A stretch of DNA of 64,000 nt from Anaerovibrio lipolyticus LB2005. GTDB lineage: Bacteria > Bacillota > Negativicutes > Selenomonadales > Selenomonadaceae. The notes under the pieces are model-generated. The model searched no databases. It was given only the letters and a program-made list of their open reading frames with translations, and had not been told where the DNA came from. Position numbers and translations under genes: made by a program. The stretch is from assembly GCF_000621545.1 (NCBI RefSeq), contig NZ_JHYA01000001.1:248001-312000 (forward strand). Direction: 5' to 3'. Positions 46,138-55,224 of the stretch are shown piece by piece (the first letter of the stretch is position 1; every line of letters starts with the position of its first letter).

Positions 46138-46949
46138 TTTTTATAAACCTCCTTGATAATCCAGTCCGGTGTAGAAGCACCAGCTGTGATACCAATTTTT
46201 TTAATTTTATCAAACCAATCGTCACGAAGCTCATCTGCTGTTTCGATGTGGTAAGTTTTGCATTTATCACCACAAAGCTGTGCAAGCCTTGTAGTGTTGG
46301 CGCTGTTCTTGCCGCCAATAACAATCATCAGATCAACCTCTGTTGCCAGCTTCATAGCTGCTGACTGACGCTGATCCGTAGCTGTACAGATAGTTCTCAG
46401 TATCTTCATGTCGCTGGACTTATCCAAAAGCCGTTCAACAATCAGCTTAAATTTTGGAGCAGAGAAGGTTGTTTGAGCAACAATACCCAGCTTGCCATAC
46501 TTTGGCAATGCATCGGCCTCTTCCTCTGTCTCAATGGCAACAGCTCCATCACCGGCCCATTCGATAATGCTCTTTACCTCCGGGTGGCGCTTTTCACCAA
46601 TAATAACTACCTGATATCCTTCATCAGCAAGCATTTTGGCTGATGACTGGGCTTTACGGACATGGGGACATGTGGCATCCACCATATTAAGTCCCATGGC
46701 TTCAACACGGTCATAAACATCAGGCCCCACTCCATGTGATCTGATGATAATGGTCCCTTCCTTGACTTCATCAAGGGAATCCACCGTTCCAACGCCATTT
46801 CCCGCAAGCTTTGCAACCATCTGGGGATTATGAATAATTGGGCCAAGTGTATTTGTCACCTGGCCTGGAGCCGCTGAATCCTCTGCCAGCTGTATAGCTC
46901 TCTTTACGCCATAACAAAAGCCCAGGTTGTCTGCAAGGATTACTTCCAT
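46122..46949 (-). CDS. ispH: 4-hydroxy-3-methylbut-2-enyl diphosphate reductase
   Basis: IspH is the [4Fe-4S] enzyme of the last MEP-pathway step, giving IPP and DMAPP. The 275-residue protein has the three cluster cysteines (LGFCYGVKRA at residue 12, DATCPHVRKA near residue 95, ICTATDQRQSA near residue 190) and IIRSHGVGP. The stop overlaps the S1-protein start. Confidence 0.95.
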   Translation of the reverse strand: MEVILADNLGFCYGVKRAIQLAEDSAAPGQVTNTLGPIIHNPQMVAKLAGNGVGTVDSLDEVKEGTIIIRSHGVGPDVYDRVEAMGLNMVDATCPHVRKAQSSAKMLADEGYQVVIIGEKRHPEVKSIIEWAGDGAVAIETEEEADALPKYGKLGIVAQTTFSAPKFKLIVERLLDKSSDMKILRTICTATDQRQSAAMKLATEVDLMIVIGGKNSANTTRLAQLCGDKCKTYHIETADELRDDWFDKIKKIGITAGASTPDWIIKEVYKKCQKK

Positions 46950-47016
46950 AACATATCACCTTGTATGCTGATTATTATTATTTACCCAACATACCCATAC
47001 AGTATATCATTATTTT

Positions 47017-47619
47017 TCAAGCTTGGCTATTCATTTTTATTAAATTATCAATTTTCTCCATAATTTTTTTAGAAAAATCAGCCAAAGCTTCCTTATCATT
47101 GTGTTTTCCTTCAAAATACATTGGCTCTCCATAAATAATTTGGAGCTGTGGCAAAAAGCCTCCGTTTTGAAGGATTTTATTTGTGCCAATAATAGCCGTT
47201 GGCACCACAGGAACCTTAGACATAGCTGCCAAAAGGGCCACTCCGGACTCAGCCTTGTGGGTTTTGCCGTCCTTACTGCGGGTTCCCTCTGGAAATACCC
47301 CCAAACAAAGGCCCTGCTTTAAAATCCCCAAAGCAGTTTTTATGGCCCCCCTATCAGCGGCACCACGCTTCACAGGGAAAGCATACAGACTCCTGATTAT
47401 TGCCCCGGCAATGGCGGGCTTAAACAGCTCCTCCTTTGCCATGTAGGCAACTGGCCGCGGCATATATGTTCCCACAATTGGGGGATCCCAGTTACTAAGA
47501 TGGTTGGCAGCCATAATCATGCCGCCCTCCATGGGAACATTTTCCTTGCCCATAACCTTTGGACGGAACAAAATACCAAATAATATCTGAAATATAACCT
47601 TTAATATACTGTAAAACAT
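47017..47619 (-). CDS. plsC: 1-acyl-sn-glycerol-3-phosphate acyltransferase
   Basis: PlsC adds the second acyl chain to lysophosphatidic acid. The 200-residue protein has an N-terminal membrane helix, the catalytic NHLSNWD (HX4D), FPVKRG, and the substrate-binding FPEGTRSKDG. ATG 47619 is preferred (AGGTGATGAG just before it). It overlaps nothing but starts six bases before the cmk stop is passed, so cmk and plsC are coupled, as in many Firmicutes. Confidence 0.94.
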   Translation of the reverse strand: MFYSILKVIFQILFGILFRPKVMGKENVPMEGGMIMAANHLSNWDPPIVGTYMPRPVAYMAKEELFKPAIAGAIIRSLYAFPVKRGAADRGAIKTALGILKQGLCLGVFPEGTRSKDGKTHKAESGVALLAAMSKVPVVPTAIIGTNKILQNGGFLPQLQIIYGEPMYFEGKHNDKEALADFSKKIMEKIDNLIKMNSQA

Positions 47620-47623
47620 CTCA

Positions 47624-48280
47624 TCACCTGCATCTGTCAAGAATAGCCTTAACTACTTCCTCAATGCTCATATCACTGGTATCCAGAAGCTCTGCATCCT
47701 CCGCCTGAACCAACGGGGAAATTTCGCGTTCGCTGTCAGCCTTGTCACGGGCAGCAATCTCCTCCTGGAGCTTTTTCAAATCCACGTCATAGCCCTTGGC
47801 CTTCATTTCCTTGTAACGGCGGTCAGCACGTTCCTCAATGGAAGCTGTAAGGAAAATCTTAATATCTGCATTTGGCAAAACATTGGTGGCAATATCACGG
47901 CCATCCATGATAACTGAGCCCTGGGTAGCCATCTTACGCTGCAAATCTGTGAGTCTTTCGCGTACTGGTCCAAGGGCAGCCACCTGGGAAACGATGCCGG
48001 TTACCTCTGGTGTACGAATTTCAGATGTTACCTCTGTGCCATCTACAAAAACCCTGGTTTTTCCCTCTTTATAATCGAGAACAATATCAATATCCTTAAC
48101 CACATCATTAATCAGAGCATCCGTTACGGTCTTTCCCTGCTGAAGGCTCTTCCAGGCCACAGCTCTGTACATGGCACCAGTGTCAATATATGTGAATCCA
48201 AGCTCCTTTGCTGCCATCTGAGCAACAGTGCTCTTGCCTGCTCCTGCAGGGCCATCAATTGCAACTACTAATTTTTTCAT
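47624..48280 (-). CDS. cmk: Cytidylate kinase
   Basis: Cmk phosphorylates CMP and dCMP. In 218 residues it shows the P-loop DGPAGAGKST, the IDTGAMYRA nucleotide-binding segment and the DGRDIATNVLP region near residue 107. It sits between aroA and plsC, a frequent Firmicutes order (aroA-cmk-plsC-ispH-S1). Confidence 0.96.
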   Translation of the reverse strand: MKKLVVAIDGPAGAGKSTVAQMAAKELGFTYIDTGAMYRAVAWKSLQQGKTVTDALINDVVKDIDIVLDYKEGKTRVFVDGTEVTSEIRTPEVTGIVSQVAALGPVRERLTDLQRKMATQGSVIMDGRDIATNVLPNADIKIFLTASIEERADRRYKEMKAKGYDVDLKKLQEEIAARDKADSEREISPLVQAEDAELLDTSDMSIEEVVKAILDRCR

Positions 48281-48307
48281 TTACCATTACCTCATTTTTA
48301 ATAATTT

Positions 48308-49606
48308 TTATTTTGTTAATCTATCCAGCTCTTCATAGAAATCAGGATAGGAAATATCCACACAATCCGGATTCTGAATCTCCACCCCTGCCCCGGCAAT
48401 ACCCAATACTGCCAGACACATGGCCATACGGTGGTCATCATAGCTAAAGCACTCCGCCATCTTAGGAATACTGCCCCCATGAATAATCAAGCCGTCTTCC
48501 TTGCCTTCGATATTGCCTCCCAGCTTGGTAAACTGGTCACAGATAGCCTCCAGTCGGTCCGTTTCCTTGACCCGAAGCTCCCCGGCCCCAGTAATAATTG
48601 TATCACCCTCAGCAAACATGGCTGCTACAGCAATAATAGGTATCTCATCCACCAAACGTGGGATAATATCTGCTCCAAAGCTGGTGCCATGAAGCTTGGC
48701 ATATTTCACCAAAATATCTGCCACCAGTTCGCCACCGCTCTTGCGCTGGTTCTGAATTGTAAGATCAGCTCCCATATCCTTCAGTACATCTATTATGCCT
48801 GTTCTGGTTTCATTGATGCCCACATTTTTCAAAAGGAGCTCACTACCCGGAATAATGGATGCTGCCACCAGCCAAAAAGCTGCAGAGCTAATATCCCCCG
48901 GCACTACCAGCTCCTTTGGAGCAACCAGCTTGTCAGGTGCCGTTATAGTAATGCTGGTCCCCTCATATTTCAGCTTTACACCAAAGGCCTCCAGCATAAG
49001 CTCTGTGTGATTTCTGGAAGGATATGGCTCCACTACAGTGGTTTCTCCCTCTGCAAAAAGTCCCGCTAAAAGCATGGCGGACTTCACCTGGGCACTGGCC
49101 ACAGGCATATTATATTTATACCCCTTCAGCTTCCCGTCCACGGGAACTATGGTAATAGGCAATTTTGTATTATCTGCCCTGCCCACTATATGGGCCCCCA
49201 TCTGACTCAAGGGCTTGATAACCCGTCCCATTGGCCGTTTATGCAAGGAGCTATCCCCTGTAAACACTGACACAAATTTTTGTGGGGCCAGCATACCCAT
49301 CATAAGGCGGAGAGTTGTACCAGAATTTCCCGCATCCAGAATAGTGGCCGGCTCCTGCAAGCCATGAAGGCCATTACCTTTTACAATAAGCTCAGTATCG
49401 CTTATTATATCCACCTTGGCCCCCAGAGCCCGCATAACGCCTACAGTAGACAGGCAGTCTGCTGAAGGGAGAAAATTTGTAATATGTACAGGAGTATCAC
49501 CCAAAGCGGAAAACATTACACTTCTATGGGAAACGGACTTGTCCCCCGGAATTATAATCTCGCCCCGTAATGCCTTTAAGGCCTTATTTATAACTCTATT
49601 TCCCAC
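48308..49606 (-). CDS. aroA: 3-phosphoshikimate 1-carboxyvinyltransferase (EPSP synthase)
   Basis: AroA condenses shikimate-3-phosphate and phosphoenolpyruvate in the chorismate pathway. It has GDKSVSHR near residue 22, LDAGNSGTTLRLMMG near residue 88, PVASAQVKSA and RVKETDRL near residue 340. GTG 49606 gives 432 residues and lies nine bases after a GGAGG that overlaps the end of the upstream flavoprotein gene; the open frame to 49726 is overlap. Confidence 0.95.
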   Translation of the reverse strand: MGNRVINKALKALRGEIIIPGDKSVSHRSVMFSALGDTPVHITNFLPSADCLSTVGVMRALGAKVDIISDTELIVKGNGLHGLQEPATILDAGNSGTTLRLMMGMLAPQKFVSVFTGDSSLHKRPMGRVIKPLSQMGAHIVGRADNTKLPITIVPVDGKLKGYKYNMPVASAQVKSAMLLAGLFAEGETTVVEPYPSRNHTELMLEAFGVKLKYEGTSITITAPDKLVAPKELVVPGDISSAAFWLVAASIIPGSELLLKNVGINETRTGIIDVLKDMGADLTIQNQRKSGGELVADILVKYAKLHGTSFGADIIPRLVDEIPIIAVAAMFAEGDTIITGAGELRVKETDRLEAICDQFTKLGGNIEGKEDGLIIHGGSIPKMAECFSYDDHRMAMCLAVLGIAGAGVEIQNPDCVDISYPDFYEELDRLTK

Positions 49607-49610
49607 TTGC

Positions 49611-50861
49611 TTACTCCTCCTCATCATTCCATACGGACCAGTTACCCGCTGCTGCCCCCATCGAAAAGGCCGCCTGTAAATTATAGCCCCCGGTGTAGGC
49701 ATCCACATCCACCACCTCACCGGCAAAATACAGATTCTTTATCAGCTTGGACTCCATGGTCTTTGGATTAATTTCCTTTACATCAACGCCTCCGGCTGTA
49801 ACAATAGCCTCCGCAATAGGCCGTGTTTTGGTTACAGTTACCAGCAAGCCCTTTAATACATTTACAAGACGATGGCGCTCCTCCTTGGTGATGGAATTCA
49901 CCATTCTGTCCGGCTCAATATATGCTCCGTCAAGGACCGGTGGAATTAACCTTCCCGGCAATAAATCCTTTAGGGCATTCTTCATTTCCTTACGCTGGTA
50001 TTTCTCAAAATCCCTTAAAACTCTGGCATCCAGCTGCTCGAAGGTAAGGGCTGGCTTCAGATCAATCATCAGCTCCACAAAGCTGTCTTCATCCAACAGC
50101 TGGGCAGTTTTACGACTAAGGGATAGAATTATAGGACCGCTGACACCAAAATGGGTAAACAGCATCTCCCCAAACATATCCGTTATTCTCTTTTCATCAG
50201 CGAAAAGAGTAACCCGAACATTTTTTAGTGACAAGCCCTGTAAATCCTTAACCCATTCCTCCTCCAATTCCAGTGGAACCAAAGCTGGAAGGGGTGTCAC
50301 CACCTTATGGCCGATTTTATCCGCCATTTTATAGCCATCCCCTGTGGAGCCAGTGCCAGGATAGGATGAACCGCCTGTGGCAATAATTACCGCCTCTGCC
50401 TCGAATTTTTGTCCATCATCAGTTTTCACACCCACAGCTTTATTATCCTGTACCAATATATCTGAAACCTTCACATCAGTGTACAGCTTTACTCCCAGCT
50501 CATGAAGCTGAAGCACCATGGCATCCACCACATCGGCGGCCTTGTCGCTGACTGGGAACACCCTGCCTCCCCGCTCCACCTTGGTGGGCACCTCGATTCC
50601 ATTAAAGAAATATTGCACATCCTCATTGTCAAAGGCCCGAATACAGCTGTTCAAAAACTTGCCATTACCAGGGATATTCTTTATCAGCTCAGGGATCTCC
50701 GCCACATTGGTAATGTTGCAGCGACCCTTTCCAGTTATTAGCATTTTCTTGCCGGCCCGCTTCATTTTTTCCAACAGCACCACACTGGCACCGTTCTCCG
50801 CCGCCTTTATGGCCGCCATCATGCCAGCGGGACCTGCTCCAACAACAACAATTTTATCCAT
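49611..50861 (-). CDS. NAD(P)/FAD-dependent oxidoreductase, HI0933/YhiN family
   Basis: A 416-residue flavoprotein with an N-terminal FAD-binding Rossmann motif (VVVGAGPAGMMAAIKAAENG), the family GKGRCNITN near residue 44, ATGGSSYPGTGSTGDGY and a C-terminal TAGGV and FAGEVVDVDAYTGGYNLQAAF. The physiological substrate of this family is not known. ATG 50861 lies within the last codons of rluB and has AAGGTG upstream, so it is coupled to rluB. Confidence 0.93.
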   Translation of the reverse strand: MDKIVVVGAGPAGMMAAIKAAENGASVVLLEKMKRAGKKMLITGKGRCNITNVAEIPELIKNIPGNGKFLNSCIRAFDNEDVQYFFNGIEVPTKVERGGRVFPVSDKAADVVDAMVLQLHELGVKLYTDVKVSDILVQDNKAVGVKTDDGQKFEAEAVIIATGGSSYPGTGSTGDGYKMADKIGHKVVTPLPALVPLELEEEWVKDLQGLSLKNVRVTLFADEKRITDMFGEMLFTHFGVSGPIILSLSRKTAQLLDEDSFVELMIDLKPALTFEQLDARVLRDFEKYQRKEMKNALKDLLPGRLIPPVLDGAYIEPDRMVNSITKEERHRLVNVLKGLLVTVTKTRPIAEAIVTAGGVDVKEINPKTMESKLIKNLYFAGEVVDVDAYTGGYNLQAAFSMGAAAGNWSVWNDEEE

Positions 50862-51594
50862 TGGTTGCACCTTGCTTTCCCGCAATATGCTTTAGCATTG
50901 ACAATTCGTCGGTGGTAAGCTCACGATACTTTCCCCGACTAACCCCCTCCAGAGTTAGCCCTCCAAAGGCAATACGCTTTAAGGCGGTAACCTCGTGACC
51001 AACTGCGCTAAACATTCGTCTCACCTGACGGTTACGGCCCTCATGGATTACCACCTTAACCTTGGACCAATGCCCCTGCTCATTATATTCCACCAGCTTT
51101 GCCTCCGCTGGAGCTGTCATGCCGTCCTCCAGCTTGATGCCACTACGGAATTTCTGCAGTGTTTCCGGGGTAACCATGCCTCTCACTTTAGCAAGATAGG
51201 TTTTCTTTACCTCATAACGGGGATGCAGCAAACCGTTCATCAGCTCACCATCGTTTGTCAGCAATAGCAAGCCTTCCGTATCGTAGTCAAGCCGACCGAT
51301 AGGGTAAATGTATTCCTGCACATCCGCCAGCAGATCAACCACCGTTTTCCTGCCCCTATCATCCTTTACGGTACTCAGATATCCCTTTGGTTTATTCAAT
51401 AAAAAATACAGCTTGGCCTTTTCCTTACCAATGGCCACGCCGTCTATAGCTATTTCATCAGTTTCATCGGCCTGAATGCCCAGCTCTGTAACCACCTGGC
51501 CATTAAGACTTACTCTGCCTTCTTTAATCAGCCGCTCAGCCTCACGACGGGATGCCGCCCCAGCCCGACTGATAAGTTTTTGTATCCGTTCCAT
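50854..51594 (-). CDS. rluB: 23S rRNA pseudouridine synthase RluB/RsuA family
   Basis: A 246-residue enzyme of the RsuA/RluB group that makes pseudouridine in rRNA (position 2605 in E. coli numbering for RluB). N-terminal S4 RNA-binding domain (RIQKLISRAGAASRREAERLI), then LNKPKGYLST, the catalytic GRLDYDTEGLLLLTNDG near residue 102 and a C-terminal EGRNRQVRRM. ATG 51594 has AAGGAG nine bases upstream. It is the first gene of a long minus-strand run to plsY. Confidence 0.93.
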   Translation of the reverse strand: MERIQKLISRAGAASRREAERLIKEGRVSLNGQVVTELGIQADETDEIAIDGVAIGKEKAKLYFLLNKPKGYLSTVKDDRGRKTVVDLLADVQEYIYPIGRLDYDTEGLLLLTNDGELMNGLLHPRYEVKKTYLAKVRGMVTPETLQKFRSGIKLEDGMTAPAEAKLVEYNEQGHWSKVKVVIHEGRNRQVRRMFSAVGHEVTALKRIAFGGLTLEGVSRGKYRELTTDELSMLKHIAGKQGATNG

Positions 51595-51689
51595 CAATAG
51601 ACACTCCTTCTTTATGATTAAAACACAAAGGCCAAATGCTGTCTAGTTTAAATTCATGTGCAATATGAAAATCCCCTGCAGTAAAATGA

Positions 51690-51722
51690 TAACTTTATTA
51701 TTATTAAGAAAATTGATATAAT
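51690..51722 (+). promoter_or_regulatory. Probable promoter of the U32 peptidase gene
   Basis: A perfect -10 TATAAT at 51717-51722, preceded at 16 bp by a weak TTATTA in a T/A-rich stretch, about 65 bp before the ATG. The region 51600-51786 is the divergent spacer between rluB and this gene. Confidence 0.5.
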
Positions 51723-51785
51723 GAATCGGTATGCAAAAAATATTGCGTTATATAAAAAGGTTATTTATATAAAGGAGAGCACAAG

Positions 51786-53735
51786 ATGATTTTAAACCGT
51801 AAATCAGTGGAACTTTTGGCCCCGGCCGGCAACTGGGATGCCCTGGTGGCAGCCGTGGAAGCTGGTGCCGATGCTGTTTATCTCGGTGGCAAGCATTTCA
51901 ACATGCGTATGCACCGCAATAAGGAAACAAACTTTGACGATGAGATGCTGAAGAAGGCTATTGAATATACCCATGCCCATGGTGTTTGTCTCTATATCAC
52001 TCTTAACAACCTTATCAGTGATGATGAAATTGAGCCTTTAAAGCAGTATCTTGCTTATCTGAATGAAATCCGCCCGGATGCAATTTTGGTGCAGGATTTT
52101 GCCGTGCTGGAAATTGCCAAGGAAATGGGCATCACCATTCCGTTCCATACCTCAGTAATGATGAATACCCATAACGAGCACGCCATCAAAAAGCTGAAGG
52201 AATATGGCATTACCAGAATCGTTGTGGGCCGTGAAATGACCCTTTCCGAAATGTCCCTTTTCAAAGAAAGAACAGGGCTGGAAATCGAGTATTTCATGCA
52301 TGGTGATATGTGTATCGCTGAAAGCGGTCAGTGCATCCATTCCGGAGTGCTCTTTGGACAGAGTGGCAACCGTGGCCGTTGCCTGAAGCCTTGTCGTTGG
52401 GCATACAAGCTCATTGACGAGGAAACCGGGGAAATTCTTGATAAGGACGACCAGCACGACTACAAGCTAGCTCTCAAGGATATGTGTATGTACAGAAACA
52501 TCCCTGAGCTCATCCAGGCTGGTGTATTCTCCTTTAAAATTGAAGGTCGTATGCGCCCAGCTGATTTTGTACGCCGCATTGTGGCCACCTACAGAAAGGC
52601 TATTGATGCCTATATTGAGGACCCTTATGGATATCAGGTGGATGAAGAGGGCTGGCAGGACCTTTACAAGAACCGGGCCCGTGATTTTACTACCACCTTT
52701 GCTTTGGGACAGCCTGATGCCAGCGATATCGGCTTTGATGGCTCCCGTGAGCCACGTTTCTTCAGTGATGCTGTAGAAGAGGCTGGTTTCCAGGATGAAA
52801 TTTTAAAGGCTGAGCCAGCAATTAATAAGGAAAACAAGGGCAAACGTCAGCTGGCCGTACAGGTGGCAGATATTGCTTCCGTGGAGGCTGCCTGCTCCAA
52901 TGGTGCTGACATCGTTTATTTATCCGGTGAAGCCTACAAGCCAAAGAAGCCTTGGTCACTTAAAAATGTGGCAAAGGCCATTGAAATCGGCAAAAAATAC
53001 AACGCCAAAATCGTTATTGGTACCCCACGCACCACCATGCGCCGTGAATGTGGCGAACTGGAGCAATATCTTAAGGCAGTCAATGAACTAAAGCCAGCCG
53101 GCGTGCTGGTAAGCAATCTGGGCTCCTTAAAGCTGGCCCAGGAGTGTACTAATTTACCGGTACAGGCGGACTTTTCCTTCAATCTCTTTAACCATAAGGC
53201 TGCCAGCTTTATGAAGAAGAACGGCATATCCATGGGTACTGCTTCTCTGGAGCTTTCCTTTGCCCAGGTGAAGAATCTTGTGGAACAGTCTGAGCTTCCT
53301 ATTGAGATTATCGTTCACGGCTCCTACGAGTCCATGATCTGTGACCACAATTTTGCCGCCATGATTCTTCCATACAAGCATTTGATTAACCCTGAGTTTG
53401 TAAATCGCCATTATGCCTTAAAGGATACTGCAGGCGGTGTTCATCCACTTCGTATGGACCAGTTTGGTCGCAACCATATTCTCTTTACCAAGGATTTGTG
53501 CTACTACCCATATCTGGAGAAATTCAACGGCGTAGCTGCCTTCCGCATTGAGGCCAAGGACTATGCGCCAGAGCTGGTGGCAGAGCTTACCAAGGCATAC
53601 CGCACTGCTCTTGATAATCTGGATGCCGGCAAGCCAGCCTTTGATGAAGAAACCTTCAAGAAGCTGCAGGAGTCCGGTCCTAGAAAGCTGGGTATCGGTG
53701 TATATCGATTCCGCCAGTCCCAGGATTCACTCTAA
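51786..53735 (+). CDS. U32 family peptidase (two-domain, TrhP/RlhA-like)
   Basis: A 649-residue protein of the collagenase-like U32 family. The N-terminal part has LLAPAGNWDALVAAVEAGADAVYLGG and the family cysteine cluster (SGQCIHS...GRCLKPCRW, near residues 180-205). The C-terminal half repeats a similar barrel with SMICDHNF and CYYPYLE. Recent work on relatives ties them to iron-dependent hydroxylation of tRNA or rRNA (TrhP, RlhA) rather than proteolysis; which applies here is unknown. AAAGGAG precedes the ATG. It starts a short plus-strand stretch. Confidence 0.92.
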   Translation: MILNRKSVELLAPAGNWDALVAAVEAGADAVYLGGKHFNMRMHRNKETNFDDEMLKKAIEYTHAHGVCLYITLNNLISDDEIEPLKQYLAYLNEIRPDAILVQDFAVLEIAKEMGITIPFHTSVMMNTHNEHAIKKLKEYGITRIVVGREMTLSEMSLFKERTGLEIEYFMHGDMCIAESGQCIHSGVLFGQSGNRGRCLKPCRWAYKLIDEETGEILDKDDQHDYKLALKDMCMYRNIPELIQAGVFSFKIEGRMRPADFVRRIVATYRKAIDAYIEDPYGYQVDEEGWQDLYKNRARDFTTTFALGQPDASDIGFDGSREPRFFSDAVEEAGFQDEILKAEPAINKENKGKRQLAVQVADIASVEAACSNGADIVYLSGEAYKPKKPWSLKNVAKAIEIGKKYNAKIVIGTPRTTMRRECGELEQYLKAVNELKPAGVLVSNLGSLKLAQECTNLPVQADFSFNLFNHKAASFMKKNGISMGTASLELSFAQVKNLVEQSELPIEIIVHGSYESMICDHNFAAMILPYKHLINPEFVNRHYALKDTAGGVHPLRMDQFGRNHILFTKDLCYYPYLEKFNGVAAFRIEAKDYAPELVAELTKAYRTALDNLDAGKPAFDEETFKKLQESGPRKLGIGVYRFRQSQDSL

Positions 53736-53797
53736 TCGACCTCATCCGAGCGCTACGCTCCCACCTTCCCTATAGGGGAAGGCTTTCAATTCCTAAA
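53736..53797. repeat. REP-like palindromic intergenic element
   Basis: Directly after the U32 stop codon lies GACCTCATCCGAGCGC, then TACGCTCC and CACCTTCCCTATAGGGGAAGG, with GAGCG/CGCTC and CCTTCCC/GGGGAAGG inverted repeats. This layout is typical of dispersed palindromic repeats found in many bacteria. It may also work as a transcription end for the U32 gene. Confidence 0.6.
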
Positions 53798-53827
53798 TAT
53801 TTTTTTAATTTATAGGAGGTATTGATA

Positions 53828-55126
53828 ATGTCATTGGAAAAGCCTATTGGTCCTGAGGCCATTTTGGAAAAAAAGAAGAAATACATCATGCCTTGTCTGG
53901 CTCATTTTTACAAGGAGCCACGTCAGTTTGTAAAAGGCGATATGCAGTTTTTGTACGACAGCGAGGGACGCAAATATCTTGATATGTTCGCTGGTGTATC
54001 CGTTATGAACTGCGGTCACTGCAACCCTGAAATTCTCGAAAATGTGGTAAAGCAGGTCCAGTCCCTGCAGCATGTCTGCAATATTTATCTCACTGAAAAT
54101 TTCGTTAATCTGGCTGAAAAGCTGGCCGAGGTTACACCTGGTGACTTGCAGAAAACCTTTTTCTGCTCCACTGGAACCGAGGCCAATGAAGGTGCCATGC
54201 TATTGGCTTCCATTTATACAGGCAACGACGAGTTTATCAGTCTGAGAAACGGCCTCCATGGCCGTACCAAGCTCACCATGAGTGTTACTGGTATTCAGAT
54301 GTGGCGTACTGATCCTCATCCATGTGGGGGTATTCACTTTGCTCCAAATGCTTATTGTTATCGCTGCCCGTTGGGGAAAAAATATCCTGAATGTGATTTG
54401 GCCTGTGCCAATGCTGTTGAGGACTTGATAAAATATTCCACCAGTGGCCATCCAGCGGCCATGATTGCTGAGCCTATTCAGGGAAATGCGGGTATTGTAA
54501 CGCCTCCAAAGGGATACTTTAAGCGTGTTAAGGAAATCCTTGAAAAGTACAATGCTCTCCTTATTATTGACGAGGTGCAGACAGGATTTGCCCGTACTGG
54601 CAAGATGTTTGCCATTGAAAATTTCGATGTGGTGCCTGATATTATGACCATGGCCAAAGCCCTTGGTAATGGTGCTCCAATTTCTGCCTTCACTGCATCT
54701 GCCAAGATTGCAGATACCTACACCAAGCCAGGTGCCTCCACTCTTGGTGGCAACCCTGTATCCTCCATTGCCGGTCTTAGCGTTATTAACTACATTCAGG
54801 AGCATAATCTCATGCAGAATGCCCAGGAGCGTGGCCAGCAGCTATATGATGGTCTGGTTGAGCTTCAGAAGAAGCACCCTATCATTGGTGATATCCGTGG
54901 TCTGGGGCTCATGCGTGGTGCAGAATTTGTCCATGCTGACAAGAGCCCGGCTCCTGAGGAGCTGGATATGGTTCTTGAAGAAATGAAGGACCGTGGCTTT
55001 ATTATCGGCAAGAATGGTATTGAGAGAAACGTTATGGCCTTCCAGCCACCATTGGTTGTTACTGAGGAAGACATCAATAATGTCTTAAATGCTCTGGATG
55101 ATGTTTTAACAAAACTAATTAAGTAA
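53828..55126 (+). CDS. Class-III pyridoxal-phosphate aminotransferase
   Basis: A 432-residue aminotransferase of the ornithine/4-aminobutyrate/alanine-glyoxylate group. Cofactor features: STGTEANEGAM near residue 120, the Asp of IIDEVQTGFARTGK near residue 245 and the Schiff-base lysine in MAKALGNGAP near residue 275. A Cys cluster YRCPLGKKYPECDLACA near residue 180 matches the AGXT2-like subgroup. The donor and acceptor cannot be told from sequence. The ATG at 53828 has AGGAGG eight bases upstream. A bidirectional terminator follows. Confidence 0.9.
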   Translation: MSLEKPIGPEAILEKKKKYIMPCLAHFYKEPRQFVKGDMQFLYDSEGRKYLDMFAGVSVMNCGHCNPEILENVVKQVQSLQHVCNIYLTENFVNLAEKLAEVTPGDLQKTFFCSTGTEANEGAMLLASIYTGNDEFISLRNGLHGRTKLTMSVTGIQMWRTDPHPCGGIHFAPNAYCYRCPLGKKYPECDLACANAVEDLIKYSTSGHPAAMIAEPIQGNAGIVTPPKGYFKRVKEILEKYNALLIIDEVQTGFARTGKMFAIENFDVVPDIMTMAKALGNGAPISAFTASAKIADTYTKPGASTLGGNPVSSIAGLSVINYIQEHNLMQNAQERGQQLYDGLVELQKKHPIIGDIRGLGLMRGAEFVHADKSPAPEELDMVLEEMKDRGFIIGKNGIERNVMAFQPPLVVTEEDINNVLNALDDVLTKLIK

Positions 55127-55151
55127 ACTGATATCAATTTAATAAACACGC

Positions 55152-55202
55152 AAAAATCCCTGCCAAGAAGGATTAACATTCCTCCCTGACAGGGATTTTA
55201 AT
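55152..55202. terminator. Bidirectional terminator between converging genes
   Basis: Stem AAAATCCCTG/CAGGGATTTT (10 bp; 55153-55162 and 55190-55199) with flanking A and T runs, between the aminotransferase (+) and the FIST-GGDEF gene (-). Confidence 0.8.
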
Positions 55203-55224
55203 ATGCCCGTAGATATTATTTGAT

